A stretch of 64,000 bases of DNA, taken from contig JAJTUP010000030.1 in the NCBI GenBank assembly GCA_021399435.1, positions 186,001-250,000 of the forward strand, written 5' to 3'. Each line of letters starts with the position of its first letter. Position 1 is the stretch's first letter. The position numbers and the translations under genes are program-made. This DNA is from Diaporthe sp. PMI_573. Lineage: Eukaryota; Ascomycota; Sordariomycetes; Diaporthales; Diaporthaceae. Positions 22,189 to 36,510 of the stretch are shown in pieces. The notes under the pieces are model-generated. The model ran no database searches. It had not been told where the DNA came from and saw nothing but the letters and a program-made list of their open reading frames with translations.

Positions 22189-24029
22189 GATTGGATAGTC
22201 GTGTAATGGCGGCAGCAGTCTGCAAGAACGTCCTGTCTTCCGTCTCTCACAAGCCTGTCCAGCTGGATGGCTAGCTTCCTCGGACAGAGCAGCTCCAATG
22301 TTCTCCGTGGCACAGAAGAAGAGCAGCTACAAAATGCAAAAAGACAGCATGGATAAAGAAACACAAGTTCGTGCCTAAGGAAAAGCTCGCTAAATAAAAA
22401 GACAGATTCAGGCTACGAAAAAAGACAGCAATCAAGAACCAAGAAAGACGCAGCGAGCAAGTCCGGGCCTAAGGTATGAAAGTTGACGGTCGGTGAGTTG
22501 GCACGCATTACATAGGGGGCGTGCAGCTCGGTGGCCCTTCCTTCTCTTTTGTTGGAAACCGTCTGGGCCCACTCGCCCGCCATTGGGACCTCGGGATCCA
22601 CCATGGTGGAGTCGTGAAGAACACGTCGAGCTTACCTGCAGCTCTAGGAACGCGTCTGGCTCGTGTCGTGGCTGGGAGGCTGGGCATTCTTGGGATTCCG
22701 ACATGGCTCGAGGCCACATTGTGGTCCTTGCCCACCCTGCGGGCACTGGCACGACAATTCCTTCTTTTCCAATCTACACTATGACGGGTGCTGCTTGCTG
22801 CCTGTGCTGCCTGGATTATGTTGGCCTGGCACCTGGGAAGGTTTATTCGGGCCAAGCTCGTTGCATGGGGATATGTACGATGACGCAGCGTCAAGAACCA
22901 AAAAAATTGTCGCTCACGTCCATTCACGATTGGGGAAAACACACACAATTCCAGACCAGGAACAAGGGCAGCATCAGTTTCGCCTGGCAGGGAAGCCAAG
23001 GCATGATCATGTATTCGTCAGGTTCAGCCGCCCGTCTCTAGTAAGACGGCGAACGGAGTTTCTCTAGAGAGCACAGCTTGCTTCGCTGGCCTTCGTTCTC
23101 CAAAGGTCCCACACTTCCCCCATCATCCTGCGTTGCCCCTCCCATCCCAGGACGGAGCCCGCCCAGCTCCGCCCATTTCTCGAAACAGAAAAATGAAAAA
23201 ACAAGGGGTATATGAATAATTTCACGCCGCTCTTTCTCCAGCAACCTCACAATCCATCGTCATGCCGAAAGGGTGCAAAAAAAAGACAAGGAAAGGAAAA
23301 AATGAAACAAAGAACGCAGGCTCGATCCATGTCAGAGCTCTGTAAAAGACAGTAAACAATTATGCGTTTCGAAACAATACCGTCCCATCTTCTCCCCGGC
23401 TCCGATCTCACAAGTGATGGGAGAGACAATGCCCTCCCGTTGGAACAAGATCGTTGCACCAGATGGAGGCTAGGGCGCCTCGCGTGCTGCTTGCTGGTAG
23501 ATTCTTCGCCGTTCCAACAACCACCTCCATCCGTCAATCCAAGAAATAATCAGATCATCGCGATCAAGGACAAAGGTAAAGAAGAAACTAATGCTGGCTT
23601 TGCTGGCTTTGCTCGCTGCTCTTCCGCGTTGCCACCACTGCTGCTGATGGTGCAGTCTCGTGGCAAAACGCGAGAGTCGTGACTTGTAAGGGAATTAGGA
23701 ATTACCCGATGCTCCGAGACCTCATCTAAATGGGTATATAATAGTTTGCACTATAAAAAAAAGGGCCAAGAATGGCCAATATGAAGTGGGGAAAGTTGGT
23801 CATGTACAGACAACTGTAAGTACGGGTCCGGTTCGGGCTGCGGGTCGAGGCTGTTGTCTAATGTGGGTTTTGCGTCTTTTCGTGCCGTCAAAAGCAACAT
23901 GTGCGGTCGTTGGTTGAAAGAGAATATACAGGGGTATCGTGTTAACTTCATTCCCTTCGCTTCAGTGAAGGAACCCATCCGGTTTCGAAAGTTGAGCCGC
24001 GTGGTGGTTTGGTGTGTTGTGTTTGCTCG
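22189..24029. other. Intergenic, no supported gene
   Basis: Contains the promoter of the coiled-coil gene and the 3' flank of the RasGEF gene. Several short frames overlap on both strands without family motifs. Confidence 0.45.
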
Positions 24030-27000
24030 CTATTGCAACCGCTGCGAGCGTCGTCGGATCTCCTCGTCAGACAGAGCACTCATCCAGAGACAGCGTTCGG
24101 TGATGCCTTCGATCGGCTGAAAGGTGTATGTCGTGCTTGCCTCTAGCAGCCTAAGCAGGGTCTTGACCACGCCAGCAGCGATCCGGCATCTTTCAAAATT
24201 CACAAGGGGTGCCGCTGTCGGACTGCTGGCGATCTCACTTGGCCGTTGTGCGTTGAAGATGAGATCGTGGGTGTAGATACCCACGAAAGGGATGCAGCCC
24301 ATGTCATGGGTGGTCAGACCTCCTCCCTCCATCTCCGAGCGTAGAGCGTAGAAATTGCGGGTTGGTGAGATCAGAGCCTCGAGTTCGCGCAAGGTGTGCA
24401 TGTCGTGAGCCGGCACCATCCTCCATGTTTGAGACAGGCGCTCGACTTCGCCGCTTGTCAGCGCGATGGCGATCTGGCTCATTGTGGCGAAGTTGCGATA
24501 GCGCCTGCAGTGTGCTGCAATGTGGATATACTTGATGATGCAGCGAGCTCGCTCCTCCATGTTCTGGGTCAGGACGATTTCAGAAACGGCCCATTTGACA
24601 ACGATGTTGAAGCGGGCGATCACCACTTCAACACCACGAGCATCTGCGTCCCGTAGGAACTGGACCCACGACCGGCAGTCATTATTATCGGCGTTCTTCC
24701 ACCGCATTTCAATGAGCTCCTTCCAGTCGATCTCGTTAAGAGCGTCCTTCTCAATGAGCGTGAACTGCTGGGCGAGTATCTCCGAGTCAAATGCTAGAAT
24801 GAACGGAAGGTGTGCTGAAACGTTCCGTGTCTTTTCTTGTTCGGCCATGGTGGCTGCGTTGCGTGATGCCTCATTGGCGCGGGTGGGACCGGATATCGCT
24901 TTCAAAGGCTGCGCTGCCTGTTCGAAGGTCGGCGTGTAGTCGGGCGTGGGAGGCAATGGCTTGCGTCCATTTTCTTGGCCCCAAATCTGAGCACTGTGCA
25001 GCTCTGGGACATCTTCAGTTTCGGGTGACACCTCGTAGGTCTCAACAGTGGCCGAAGTCGGTGAAGCTACACTGGCCGTGTGCTTCGTTCGCGTTCCAAA
25101 GGTCTTGTATGATCTTGCCGTATGGTTGGTTTGGATCTTAGTGAGGGTGGCGCCACGCCGCAGGGATGGGAACGCGTCTAATTCCTCATCGTCATCCGCC
25201 GGAATATCCGACAGCTCTGACGACAATTCATCGTCGGTGCTGTCTATATCTAGGAAAGATTGGGACGAATCTCTAGTCTGATCGCGTTGCTTGGACGTCG
25301 GCATGGTGTCCCCCGGCTTGATCTTTTCAATGCTCTCAGACTTCTTGACGAATTCATATGAGCGATCTCTGTCGCCTACATCTCGTTCGTCGGCCGAGGT
25401 GCCATCTTCGGGATCTTGGAGAATGGACTGATTTGTCCATTCCGCTCGGCTCCTGTGACCATCATCGACCACCTCACGTTGTAGCAGAGGTATCGACAGA
25501 TATGAGCCATCCGAGCCATCCGACAGGAACGACGCAACCTCATCGCGCAGGGACCGGCCCTTTTCGGGAACACGCAGAGATGTCGAGTCCGAAGCATCTG
25601 CCGAGCTTTCGGCAGGTGGTGCCGGAGGCATGACACCTTCTTCCCCAATGTGCTCCTGGCGATGTTTGCGTTTCTCTGCCTTGGAATCAGGCCCATCCTC
25701 TAGTGGAGGGGTTTTGCGGCCGATGTTCTTCATGTTGACCATAGCAGTGTTGGTCCCATCCAGAGACAGCTTGAACGTCCTCCTCTCGTATCTCCCCTCG
25801 AGCTTCAGCAGTGCCGACTCAACGCCTCCGTCATCTTCATCGTCTGGAATATTTGCGAGTTTCTGTGCCTCGGCCTCGAAGGAAGGTCGCATTATGGGTC
25901 TAGAGGAGGATGTGCTAAGCAAGGAGATCCTGCGCTTTGGCTCCTTTGCAGGAACCCCGAGAGAAAAGACTTCCACTCGATTGCGAGAAAAGTCGCTGCT
26001 GACAACGTCCATCAATCCCATCGAGCCTCGCCCCGCAGCTGGACTTTGGAGGAACGAGGTTCGTAGCGAGTCCGTGTAAGTTGTAAGAGACCCCAAAGAG
26101 CGCGACTTACGCAGTACTTGTTGATCCAAGTCTCCAACGCGGTTAACCGCTCTAAGGTCTCCGCCTGGGCGTCTTCGGAGGACTCTCAACGGCGGCGGCA
26201 CAGATGATTGTTCTATTGACGCTCTGTCAGAGTAGGTGGTCGCATCGAAGCTGCGGACAGTCGAGCGCAGACCCATTCCGCTCTGATATGAGGCGTATTT
26301 TCTGAGCCCCATTGTTCCGTTTGAACGCAGCGAGCGACTCGAGCGGTGGCGCCCATGCCCATAGACCCCGCTCAATGGCGGACGACTCAAGGATTGCCGC
26401 AGGAATTGGGAAGAGGAAAGCCTGGCATCTAGCGGTGGGCGGGCCATGTCTTCGGATGGCCGGTGAGTCTGCCCGCCAGCGAGAGTGTCCAGGTCCGGAA
26501 CAAAAGGAGGCAATGCATCTGTTGACTTGACTGAGCGGAGGACGTGCTGACCTAGCAAGTATGAAGATCTCCTTGGCGTGTCTGTTATCCGACCAGGAGG
26601 TGTGGTAGGGGGTGTAGGGTCTGCTCCTCCTTGTTGCATAAAAGAGTCTGCAAAATCTTCAACTGACTGAGTGAAAGCAGGGAGAGCGCCGGTCATTGAG
26701 GGAAACTCATTTGGGACACGCAGTGTGTCATCGATGATGAGGATGGACTTGCTCCCGGCGGTCACACCCCCATCACTAAAGGGACGCGTGCCGTCCTGTG
26801 GGTCGACCTGCCGCAGTGCTCCCATGTGCGGTATCGAAAACCCATCGTCTTCTCCAGGTGCCCTGACCGTCGTCGGGGTGGATGGTATAGAGCCGTGGAA
26901 ACTCTGCAGACCAGCCTCTACCGCATCTTCCCTTATCACCCTCTTGAAGTCCTCCACGATTTCTGCACCAAGTAGGTCGATCCGGACGACTGGTCGCATG

Positions 27001-29690
27001 CTACTCGTTCTCGGCCGAGCCTGTGGCACTATCGCAGTCCCGGGCAATCTATTTGTCGTGACACCTCGGGGCCCTATAGGCGCAATATTGAAGTTTCCTT
27101 GCGTGGGAGACACATCCTGGCCTCGGGTACTCAGCGCGCGGCGAACACCGCAGATCAGTTTTCGCATGCCTTGCCCAGACATTGCGGAAGCCGCGGCCCT
27201 ATCTATCTCTGAATCATCTGGGAATGGTTGAAACACAGTCGTTTGTCGGCTCGCACCGTTTGTCGAGGTTGGTGAGACAATCTCGACGAAGGCCTGGCCT
27301 GGAGGCATGACGTTGCCTCTGACAAGACTGCCGGCGTAGGGAAGTGAAAGCAGGGTTTCAGTATTCTGCTGGAGAAGCTGCTCGAGTGTTGTGTTGTTGT
27401 GTTCCCTCAGCGAGTCGGAAAGACTCCCGTTGCGCTTGTGCGATTGTTGGGGTCGCAACCGCTTCCCCATCAGGGCACGGGGCGTCGTGGCGATAGGCTC
27501 CATGTTGTAGACTGAGCTCGGATCCACCGGATGTGCACCCAAAGGATGGTTCGAACCAGGACTCGAAGACTTGAGAGTCCTGGTAGGGAATGAACACGAC
27601 ACAATGTCTCCGCTCGAGATGCTTGTCGGTGAGACTTGCGCTTCCTCGGCCGTTTTCCTGTCGTCGATCTGATTCTCGGGTGTCGCGGGTCTTTGAGCCT
27701 GTCCATAGTTAATGTCCTCGCCTCCAGCCCTGGCAACATCACGAAAAAAGCTTGTCTCGGAATCCGGCGGATTGCTCGTCAGGGGTGCGAGAATGTTGTC
27801 AAGCGTTGGCGGGCCATTATCCAGATATCTCTGCCAGAAGTCGGGGTCCAGGCTGGGGTTTCGATGACCAGGAATGCCGCCCGGAGCAATAGGTGCTTCA
27901 GGTGGCAACGAAGCTTCGGACTCAGGTCCATCCCAAAATTGAGCACAAACACGTCTCCAACACTTCTTGAGCTCGGCCAGAATCTTAAGCTGCACCCTGC
28001 GCCCTTTCGAGTCCTGCGATACGTCGTCCGTCAAACTGTTCAGCAGCCTGCAGAAACATGTGCGCATTTCGTACTCGCAGACGAAGTCGTCCACGAAGTA
28101 GTTCAAAATCCAGTGCCGGAGTGCCACAAAAGTTCGAACGCGCACCACCACTCCCACCTCGCCATCCCTCATCAAAGCCCATCGCATCCGTGAGAAGAGC
28201 ATTTTAAGCAGATCCATGGGCGACAAATATGCGCGATAGGTCAGGAAAAAGTCGGACAGGAGTTCGTAGTCGAGGAACGTGGGAGAAGTAATCTCCGCTA
28301 CGAGGCGGGGAGGGGTTGCTGCGGTCACAGCTCCGGTGACAGATGAGTATCTGACAATGGCAGGATCATCGCAGGCCGGCTTGAAGGTCAGAGAGTCGAA
28401 CATTGCCGGCTCGATCAAAACTTGTGGTGACATGTACTTTGCTCGAGATGCATCGTGAGGAGAAAGAGCAGACCCGAGCCAAGCAGGTCTCTGTGGCACT
28501 GACAAATGGGGCGGTGCTCCAGCAATGGATCCGGGCCTCCTAGAAACCATCGAGGGTGCAAAGCGTGGTGTCACGCCACCTGACCTTCTCATCATGGATT
28601 GGTTACTCGAACGGATGTCTTCAGTTGGAGCGTAACTAGAACCTCGGATGAAGGGTGTTCCTTTGACTGAAAACCGTGGGGTGCCGAGTTTCCAAGAGGG
28701 AATGGAAATCTCCAGGAATGGCGAGGTAGCATCCTCTAAATCTTCCAGTGTCTTCGGCCTCTGTTCCTCACCCGGCTGGGTAACGACGATCTTGAACGCC
28801 CCTGGATCAGATTCTCGAGCCACGGACGACCTCGATTCGTGGATGGTCGAGTCAGACTGAGTACGTCGGTGCATGCCCATACTTGCCTTCCTGTCATCCA
28901 AGTAAGAACGCAGGAGCGCTGTCGTTGGCGTTGAGGGCACTAGGCTTGGTGTCCACTGGGACCCTTGGAGTTGGTTCATGTCGAGTGCACTGTCCCGGTT
29001 CTCGTTGGGCGGTGAACCTAAGCCAGCAGTTTGCGGGGGAGTCATTGGAAAGACAAACGGAGGTTGTGGATGCCTCTGGTGAACTGGGCGGACTGTGGGC
29101 CTGGACACGAACAGCAGATGTCAGTCATTGCACTGTGATTGGGTTTTATGCTCTCCCCGGCCGAATATATTGTTGGCTGACAGAGCCAGCCAGCCACCCA
29201 CGCCTCTTGGGACGTACCTCAGGTATATGCGACCATTGTTGCCGACGTTCGCGACAGTGAATTGCCTCCCCTCGCGCCCAGCCGAGCCACCGTCTGGCGT
29301 GATGTCCCATCTGTCGTTATCTGAGTTTTTCCGAGGCCGCCGCGAGGCCGCCTTCTCCTCCTGACTCTTCCGCTCTGTCACTGGCAGAAGTGGGTACACC
29401 TTCTGGGTGGGCATGGTGCGCATTCGGGGCTTATTTGCTGCGACGGTCGGTGCGCTCGGATCGAGAGCCCGCCTGGGCGGAATAGGCCGCCTAGCTTTGG
29501 CCGCATCTCGGGGTGCTGGTCGCAGGAAGACGGGTGCCCTCGCGACATCTCTCTTCGGGTTGGGGCTCTGCGGGGGGCGTCGGGCTTGCTGTCGCGGACT
29601 CGACTTTATGTTGGCGGGGGGCATAATACGGGGCCCTTGGAGTGGAAGCAGCGGAGGATCACGATCAGGTTCCATCTCTTGGCTCGTCAT
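24030..29690 (-). CDS. lte1: Lte1-like RasGEF-domain protein
   Basis: Two exons, 29218-29690 and 24030-29100, give 1847 residues. The intron 29101-29217 (117 nt, GTACGT...CCAG) joins GRIYLR to PTVRPVHQRHPQP in phase. ATG at 29690. The N-terminus is Pro/Arg-rich. A RasGEF N-terminal motif (RasGEF_N) lies at about residues 425-550, recognisable as LLSDFFLTYRAYLSP followed by ALRHWILNYFVDDF. A long Ser/Pro-rich disordered region follows. The catalytic RasGEF (CDC25) domain occupies the last ~250 residues: PFILAFDSEILAQQFTLIE, the FNIVVKWAVSEIV helix, RNFATMSQIAIALTS and GCIPFVGIYTHDL. The arrangement of an early RasGEF_N and a C-terminal CDC25 domain with a huge spacer fits yeast Lte1, which promotes mitotic exit through Tem1 and polarity. 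The exact GTPase partner here is inference. Confidence 0.85.
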
Positions 29691-31813
29691 GGCCTTGGTG
29701 GGCAGACGAACGTCTGCGAGTGCTCACTGCAGCCACGGTCAGAAACAGGCATTTGAGATTTGGGAGGGTCCGAGCGGATTGTTGGCTGGCGTGCAAGGAA
29801 AATAGTGATAGGGGCGCAGCCGTGAGGAGAGAGGCAAGGGGATGCAAATCTAATGGTGGTGGCGTGCCAAGAAGCGTGCGATCCTGGCTTGGTTGTTGTG
29901 TTGATTGGTTACGTCGGGGTAAGCAGAACCGGAGGCCGTCACACAAGAGGTAACACACGAGGGGGGTGACTGGCATCCCAACAGCAAGCCGTGGGAAAGC
30001 AGCCAGCCAGGCGGCGGCAATCCGATGAGGGTTGTTGAATCGTTGAGTCGTAGAATGTGGGCAGTGCTGAAATAAAAAGGCCGTAGCCGTAGGGGCGAGA
30101 TGGGACGAGACGTCACTTACAAGAACCGGACTCTTGCGCAACGCCATAACAACCGCACACGTTACGAGACCCGACGCCAGACGCGAACACAAATACGCAG
30201 AGGCTGAGCCAACTCAGCTCCGGCTGGCCTGTCGATCCCAGAATCAAAGTCGGCCCTCTCGCAGATGCTGCTGACTCCCAGCGCAGCGCAACGCAGCCAA
30301 ATTGCCTTGGTGGGTTTACTTCGGCCGAGTCCTGCAGAGCCTGGCGTTTGGCTGGTCGATCAAGAACCGGAGAGACTGGGTGCCGAACGAAATGCGCGAC
30401 TCGGAGGAAACCTTGTTGGATGCGAATGGACCTCGGAAAGGCGAAGAGAGAGGCTAAGATGAACAACAGACGGGGTGGTCACGTCAAGTGGAGTCCAAGT
30501 CGCGATGGTGTTTACAGTATGGTTCCAAGGAAAAGGAGGGTCAGAAGTATTAGAGCCCAAGTCGAAGTGGTAAGGAAGAGAAGCGTGGGAGACGATGCAT
30601 GGCAGGATAAGGGTAATGCAAGCCAAATGCAGGCGTCGAGCTTGACTACCTATTTCAGGATGCAAAGCAACCAGATTGGCAGGGCAATGCAAGGTAGGGC
30701 GAGGGCAAGGCAGGCAAGACAGGGAAGAAGGCAACGGTTCATCATGGGGGAGGAGATTGTGAGATTGAGGTGGTCCGTGGGCCGTGGGCGGCCGTGGCCC
30801 GGGTACCTCTGTACTTTGTGCGGGTACGGGGATACGATGCACGGGAGTACAAGGGTACCTACGTAGGTCACAGTAGGTTTGCTGCGAGGGAGCGAAACAA
30901 AACGGTGCGATGAATCGTTGGGCAAGGAAGGCGAACTACTGGCGCATACTGTGCTCCGCTCCGCACAGCACGGATAGATACCGTGCAGGGTTGGCCTGGG
31001 CCCCCCTCTTCCTCCTTCTCTCGTCACACTCTGTGTCTCCAGCTCCCGTCTGCAATGTCCTTCCCGTGTGCGATTTCTCGTCACCCCATCGCTCCCTGTC
31101 GACTCTGCCTCCTCCGCGTCGTCTCACGGACTCAGGCTAGGGTATATCACAGTACAGTGCCACGCTGGAAGAAGTCTTTTCCGAATTATCGGCTCATGTT
31201 TGTTTTTTTGAGGCGGAAGAAATGAGTTGGTGTTTGAGGCTGCACACTCTTGTTTGCGTCCGTCCGTGTCTGGTATGTCTGGGACTGTTGGACTGATAGG
31301 CACAGTGACAATACGGCTGGCTGTATGGTTGTACCTAGGCAGTCGGTTGCTGCCCCTTGCCTCGCATGAAAGTCTGGCTTGTCATCCGGATCATGCCATG
31401 CAGTGCCACGGCTAGCAGAGAGGCAGACCCCAGGAATTGATTGATGCTAAGAGGCTCTGGACAGCTCTGGAGCTTTGCCTGTCAGACCTGTCAAGCTGCC
31501 ACACCCATGTGCAGATAAAAATCCCTTGCAGAAGGCCCATCGTCGAGATTTCAGGCAAGACGAGGGCCCATCCGACGATGCGACACGCCCTCGCTGGAGA
31601 GACAAGATACCTCGGGAAGGGGAGACGGACCCATGCGCACGGGCGAACCCAATTTAGAGCCTGCAGGGTGCAGAGATAGCGTGTGGAGAAGTACCTCGAT
31701 ACCTCCTGCTTGCGTGGTCCAGGTATGGCAAAGCACGGTACACGGGTACGAACCACGCCCACGTTCACCTCACGTTCACTGCCACCACTGTTCAGCTTGT
31801 TCAGCTCACCAAG

Positions 31814-31871
31814 CACCAGCACCAGCACCAGAGCCAGAGCCAGAGCCAGGGCCAGGGCCAGCACCAGCACC
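31814..31871. repeat. CCAGCA/CCAGAG/CCAGGG hexamer repeat
   Basis: About ten tandem hexamers that drift from CCAGCA to CCAGAG to CCAGGG and back to CCAGCA, giving long open but low-complexity frames on both strands. Confidence 0.85.
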
Positions 31872-32571
31872 GTTGCTGACCAAGACGTCCCCACAATCTG
31901 GGCCACAGGTTAACCCGTCAAGCCAGTCAAGCCCGCCCAGCCAGTCAGCCAGCCAGCCTTGCCTGTTCTGTCCCAAACGGTTCGGTCCTGGCTTCCCAAA
32001 TCAAAGGCAGCAACGACATCAACGTCGTCATCGTCATGACTTCAATTTCAATCAATCACACTCGACACTACAACAACCCGCAAACAAGGTGACGCCTTGT
32101 TGCAATCCAATCTTGTCTCCAGTGAACGCCCATTTTAGCTTCCTGGATCTGGGAGATCCTGCACATCCCACATACCTAATGACTACTGTGCAACCTCTGA
32201 ACCAACCAACAAACAAACACGCCTCGAGTGCCGCAGCGTCAGAGGGTCCATTCGACAGCCTCGACCACTGGTGTGTCAAGCGTATATGCACCGACCCGGC
32301 CCAGGCCAGACTGACCATCTCGTCCAAACTTCAAGCACCCGCCCTCAAAAAGTCTCCCCACCTCCCACACCACCGCGGACGCCGGCCAACCTTCTCGAGC
32401 TATGACTTTCGTCCCATGTTGATGAGATGCAAGGCCCACTCTCATGCTCAGCGGGGCACGTCATAGCATCTGCCCCCTCCCCCAATCCCTCCAGGTCTCC
32501 AGCTCAATTCAGCCAGACGTGCCAGGGCAGAGGGCCAAGGCAGACAGACAAGCCGCAGACCTCGGGACCCT

Positions 32572-32589
32572 GAGCTCGAGCTCGAGCTC
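32572..32589. repeat. 18-bp perfect palindrome
   Basis: GAGCTCGAGCTCGAGCTC, identical to its reverse complement and also three copies of GAGCTC-type units. No nearby gene gives it a function. Confidence 0.7.
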
Positions 32590-35500
32590 TACAGTAGCTC
32601 TCGCCACCGCGCTCGCCCTCGCGCATGCGCCTCGACATACCCGCCATCTGCCCTCTCTGAGCGGTGCATTCTCCTCGCCTTGGTGTCCGTGTCATGTGTT
32701 TATTCTTTCTATTATTTTTTTTTAAGATTCTTCTAGATGCATTCCTCACCCACATGAGCCTGTGCCTTGAGTTTTCGCTCGGCGCTGCTGCTGCTGCCAC
32801 CGCCGCCTCCGTCATCTGCACAGTCACACCGTCAGGACCGTGGGCGACCGGGCGATGAAACTGGCTCCCTTGAGCCTCGGGTGGATTCTCCTCGCTTGAT
32901 CTGCTTGGTTCCCGGATACAGCTTCGCCTGCAATTTACCCCCTGGCCTGTCAACCACGGATCAGCACGAGATGTGGCACTGGTGCTGCTTAGAAACTCGA
33001 TTGCCGAAAGCAGTAAACCTGGACCCCTTGGCCTGGCTCTCTACACTACTGTACTGTGTATATTGCAAAACCACCACCTGCGACGAACCCGGCCCTGTCT
33101 AGGCCACCCTGCCCAGCATAAGAGCTCTTTCGGTGCCGCCAGCAGCTGCTATAGCATAGCTTAGCTGTCCGTTATCACTGGGAGCCCCAACTCCTCTCGG
33201 TGACGGCTCATGGCCAAGCCACTTGCCCAGCTATGCTACCCTCGAGGTCCAATTGGGAGTGACTCCTGTGACCGCACGACTTGGAGCCCTTGAATTGCCC
33301 AATCACTGGCAACGACCGAGCTCCCAAGTGGGCAACAGCTGCATGCAACCAACGTGCATGCAGCTAGCATCACAGCAGGCTTGATCGAGTACTGCACGCA
33401 CAGCAAGTAGTGTACTGTAAGTTCTCGACCATGCGCCTCACTTTCCCTCCACGGCCCTCGCTCTTGTCGCGGTAAGAAGGGAAAAGAAAAAAAATGCCTC
33501 TTTGGGATCACAAGTCCCGCAACCCATCTCGGCAGTTGGCATCCGTTCCCACCAGCATACACGCCCATCGTCCAATATTCTGAACTTCTGCCCGTACCGG
33601 AGATCACCGTCATCAGAGCTCTCGCTCACTTCCGCCGACCGCCAATCTCCCCTGGCCACACGTGGCTATGGGGTCACCACGAGGGGTCGTTCCGATTAGG
33701 AAGTTTGTGGGGTCGATCATTCATCACGATCCTCAACTGTCAGACGCTTTTTTGGTTGCTGTGCCCGCCATGCCCCTCACCTGCTATGTATCTGATACAG
33801 GTGCTGGCTGCTCGTACCGCTCGACCGTTGTGTTCCAGCCTCGGGTACCCAGTACATGCTACCACTTGAAACCTTCAGGGCAGCACAGAGCTATAGCTTC
33901 TGCAGGAGCTCTCCAGTGATATGCGTCAGTGCCATGAAGTTTCCAAGATGCTTCGATGCAGCGGTTCATCCTCATTGGGCTCTACGGCGGAGTCGAGCCA
34001 GAGTTGTCTTTTTTCACCTTTCCCAGCAACGCCACTCATGGAGGCCCCTGCGAAATTTCGGACATATTAGAGGCTCTCTTGCCTTGCCTCCGCCGATTCG
34101 TTGCGCTGATATTCGAGCCTGAATGCACTCTAGCTTGGACTACATGTGCTTGAGGGGCACGAGGGGGTTCACGGCCGTGGCAGCTCAAACTCTCGGCCAT
34201 CGACCATTCTTGTGGACTTGTTGACAAGTGAATCCGGGCAAGGACAAGCACTGCCGCAGAGAAGGGCCGGACACTGTGTGGCCTGTGACCGATAACGCAA
34301 TGCATCCACACCTGGGAGATGGGCTAGAGTTTAACGTACCCTCCCGTATCCACGTTTCTTCATGGATCAAGCACCTTGGCATCGCACTCGCTTCGAGTCA
34401 AGTTGGGGGGGGGGGGCGCAACGACCTGCAACGGCCAAAATGCCAACGCGTCGGCCCCATTTGATGGTCGGACCCTTTTTCTCAAGGAACCCGAAAAGGG
34501 TTTCCGACACGGCGTTCGGAGGTGCTCGACGTCGCAAGCGAGCTGCGGAGCTATTGCCCAGCGGAAACTTGTGTCACGGGTAGACAGACCACCTGCAGCC
34601 CGTCCGCCTGCCACTTAATCATGTCAGCGAGATTATCGACAAGGGTTAGGTGAGTCTGTGGGGCCCCGGGGCCCTGGCGAACTCTCGCCCTCCTCACCCC
34701 GTCCGGAAAACTTGGATCGATCTCATTTAGTTGTGGGCCCATTGTCTACACTACAGTAGCGGAACGTCAGGTGCTTCTATTCGTGGGCAAGTGGAAACTC
34801 CAAGAGAAGGATCTGGCGGCCGCGATGGCAAAATGGGCACCCTGATCTGCTGGATCAGATTGTAAGGCCGCAAGATCATCGATTCGCAGCAGCGCACATC
34901 CCGGCAGGCCACGGCCGGGCACAAGCGCTGGCTTACATACTTGGGGATGGGAAGACCTAATGGGCGGGGAGCAACTGCCGGGCTAGCCGCAGGCCCCCCG
35001 ATCTGCAAGCGCCCCGACTAGAAACTATCTAGACTAAACAATCCTGACTACAAGTCCGCGCCGTCCAGCGTTTGTCCCTCGGCCGCCCACGCGCAACAAA
35101 AAAAAAAGCCGACACGGCCGGCGGTGGCTTCGAACGGCCTCGTATTCCTAGTCCCCCTTTCTCTAGGCATCATTGTTAGGCTCCCAGACGCTCGGTGAAA
35201 ACCAAAGCAGTAGTAGTCCTGCAGCGCTAGAATCCGCGCCATGCCTTAGCGTAGTGCCTAAGCTACTGTGTTGTAGAATGTGGTGTACGCGCTGCCCGGG
35301 CACTCGACTCATGGCGCGCCGGGGCCCGGGCCAATGACCTCAACATGCACGCCACCTCCCCCAACTTTGCCAACGTCGGCGCATATAATGTGTGCGTACC
35401 CTAACATGTACAATAGTCTGTATGTGGAAGATCCGCCGGGAGGGTGAGCAGGCGGGCAGGGGACGGACAGAGCAAGGGTCCTTTTTTCCACATGATCACC

Positions 35501-36510
35501 ATCGGCAGCAAGCAAGCAAGCACGCAAGAAGCCCCGCCCCCCACAGCGCGACTGGGGGTTTAAAGAGAGAAGACGGCAAAAAAGGCGAGAAAGTATATGC
35601 AGTTGAGCCCTGTGGTTGTCGATCAGTCTAGGGTGCGGGAGAAAGTCTTTAGGGTTTAAGCTTCAACATGCGGGACCACGGATCGGGCCAGTGAGATGCC
35701 CCTGTGTTTCTTTGTCTACTGCGCATTGTATGCGTAGTGTGTGTAGATCACTGTCAGTGTGTCTCGGCCTGCCCGGCCGGTTGGAAAAGGGCTAGGGGAT
35801 AGGGCGATGGGGTGGATGGATGATCGCCGTCGGGGTCTTTTTTTTTGGGGCGTCGGCTTGCTTTTGTTTTTTGCCTTTGGCCGGGGAATTTTTGTGCAGT
35901 AGTTGGTCTTGGTGGTGTAAGTGATATCCGGAGCATGCCTTGCTTCTCCTTGGTGGCGTCTCCCGGGTGGGGGTGGGGTATAGGTGGTGTGGGTAGTCTG
36001 TCTGGCTGTTGGACTGTTTGTGTTCCGTCCTGACTATGGACACAGGCCGGACAGCCAGCTCTGACCATGAGCGTGGACCATTTTGTTCCGCCAGAGGGCC
36101 AGCACACCGAGTAATACCTGTCGTTCGTCGTGATTGATACTGTTGCGCAATAGCGTAGTGTGGTTGATGAGGACCTACTTTTCTATGATACCTCGAACCT
36201 AAGGATATCAAGCTGTCGCCCAGGACATCCTCGCGGAACCCTCTCGCCAAATGAAGGCTAGACCTTTGAAATTCGTGTGACCAAAATCTATCGCTGCCGA
36301 CTCAACTGCGTGGTAGATCGGTGTCTTGGATAACTTTCTCCTGGGCAGCATCATGGCAGATCATACCGTGCGAGGCATGGCTTGACATGTTGGTATTGGG
36401 GGGGGGGGTACTGTCTTTCCAGCGCTTGCTTCTGAGAATATATAGCACAAGAGGACCAGGGCAATTAATGTCGATTATCGATATAACACTAGACTAAGCA
36501 TACTATGGAA

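Larger units (their letters stand above)
29691..36510. other. 6.8-kb gene-poor region
   Basis: No coding frame in this stretch has recognisable motifs or a clean start and exon structure. The part next to 29690 must hold the RasGEF promoter and leader. Features seen: a CCAGCA/CCAGAG tandem tract at 31814-31871, an 18-bp palindrome at 32572-32589, a poly-G tract near 34405-34416 and another near 36399-36408. The many 60-270-codon frames are GC-driven and overlap in several phases. A non-coding RNA or a lineage-specific gene with small exons cannot be ruled out. Confidence 0.4.

Noticed and set aside
31633..32466. 277-codon open frame on the plus strand
   Set aside because: Runs through the hexamer repeat and is Pro/Ser/His-rich without motifs; frames on both strands are equally open there.
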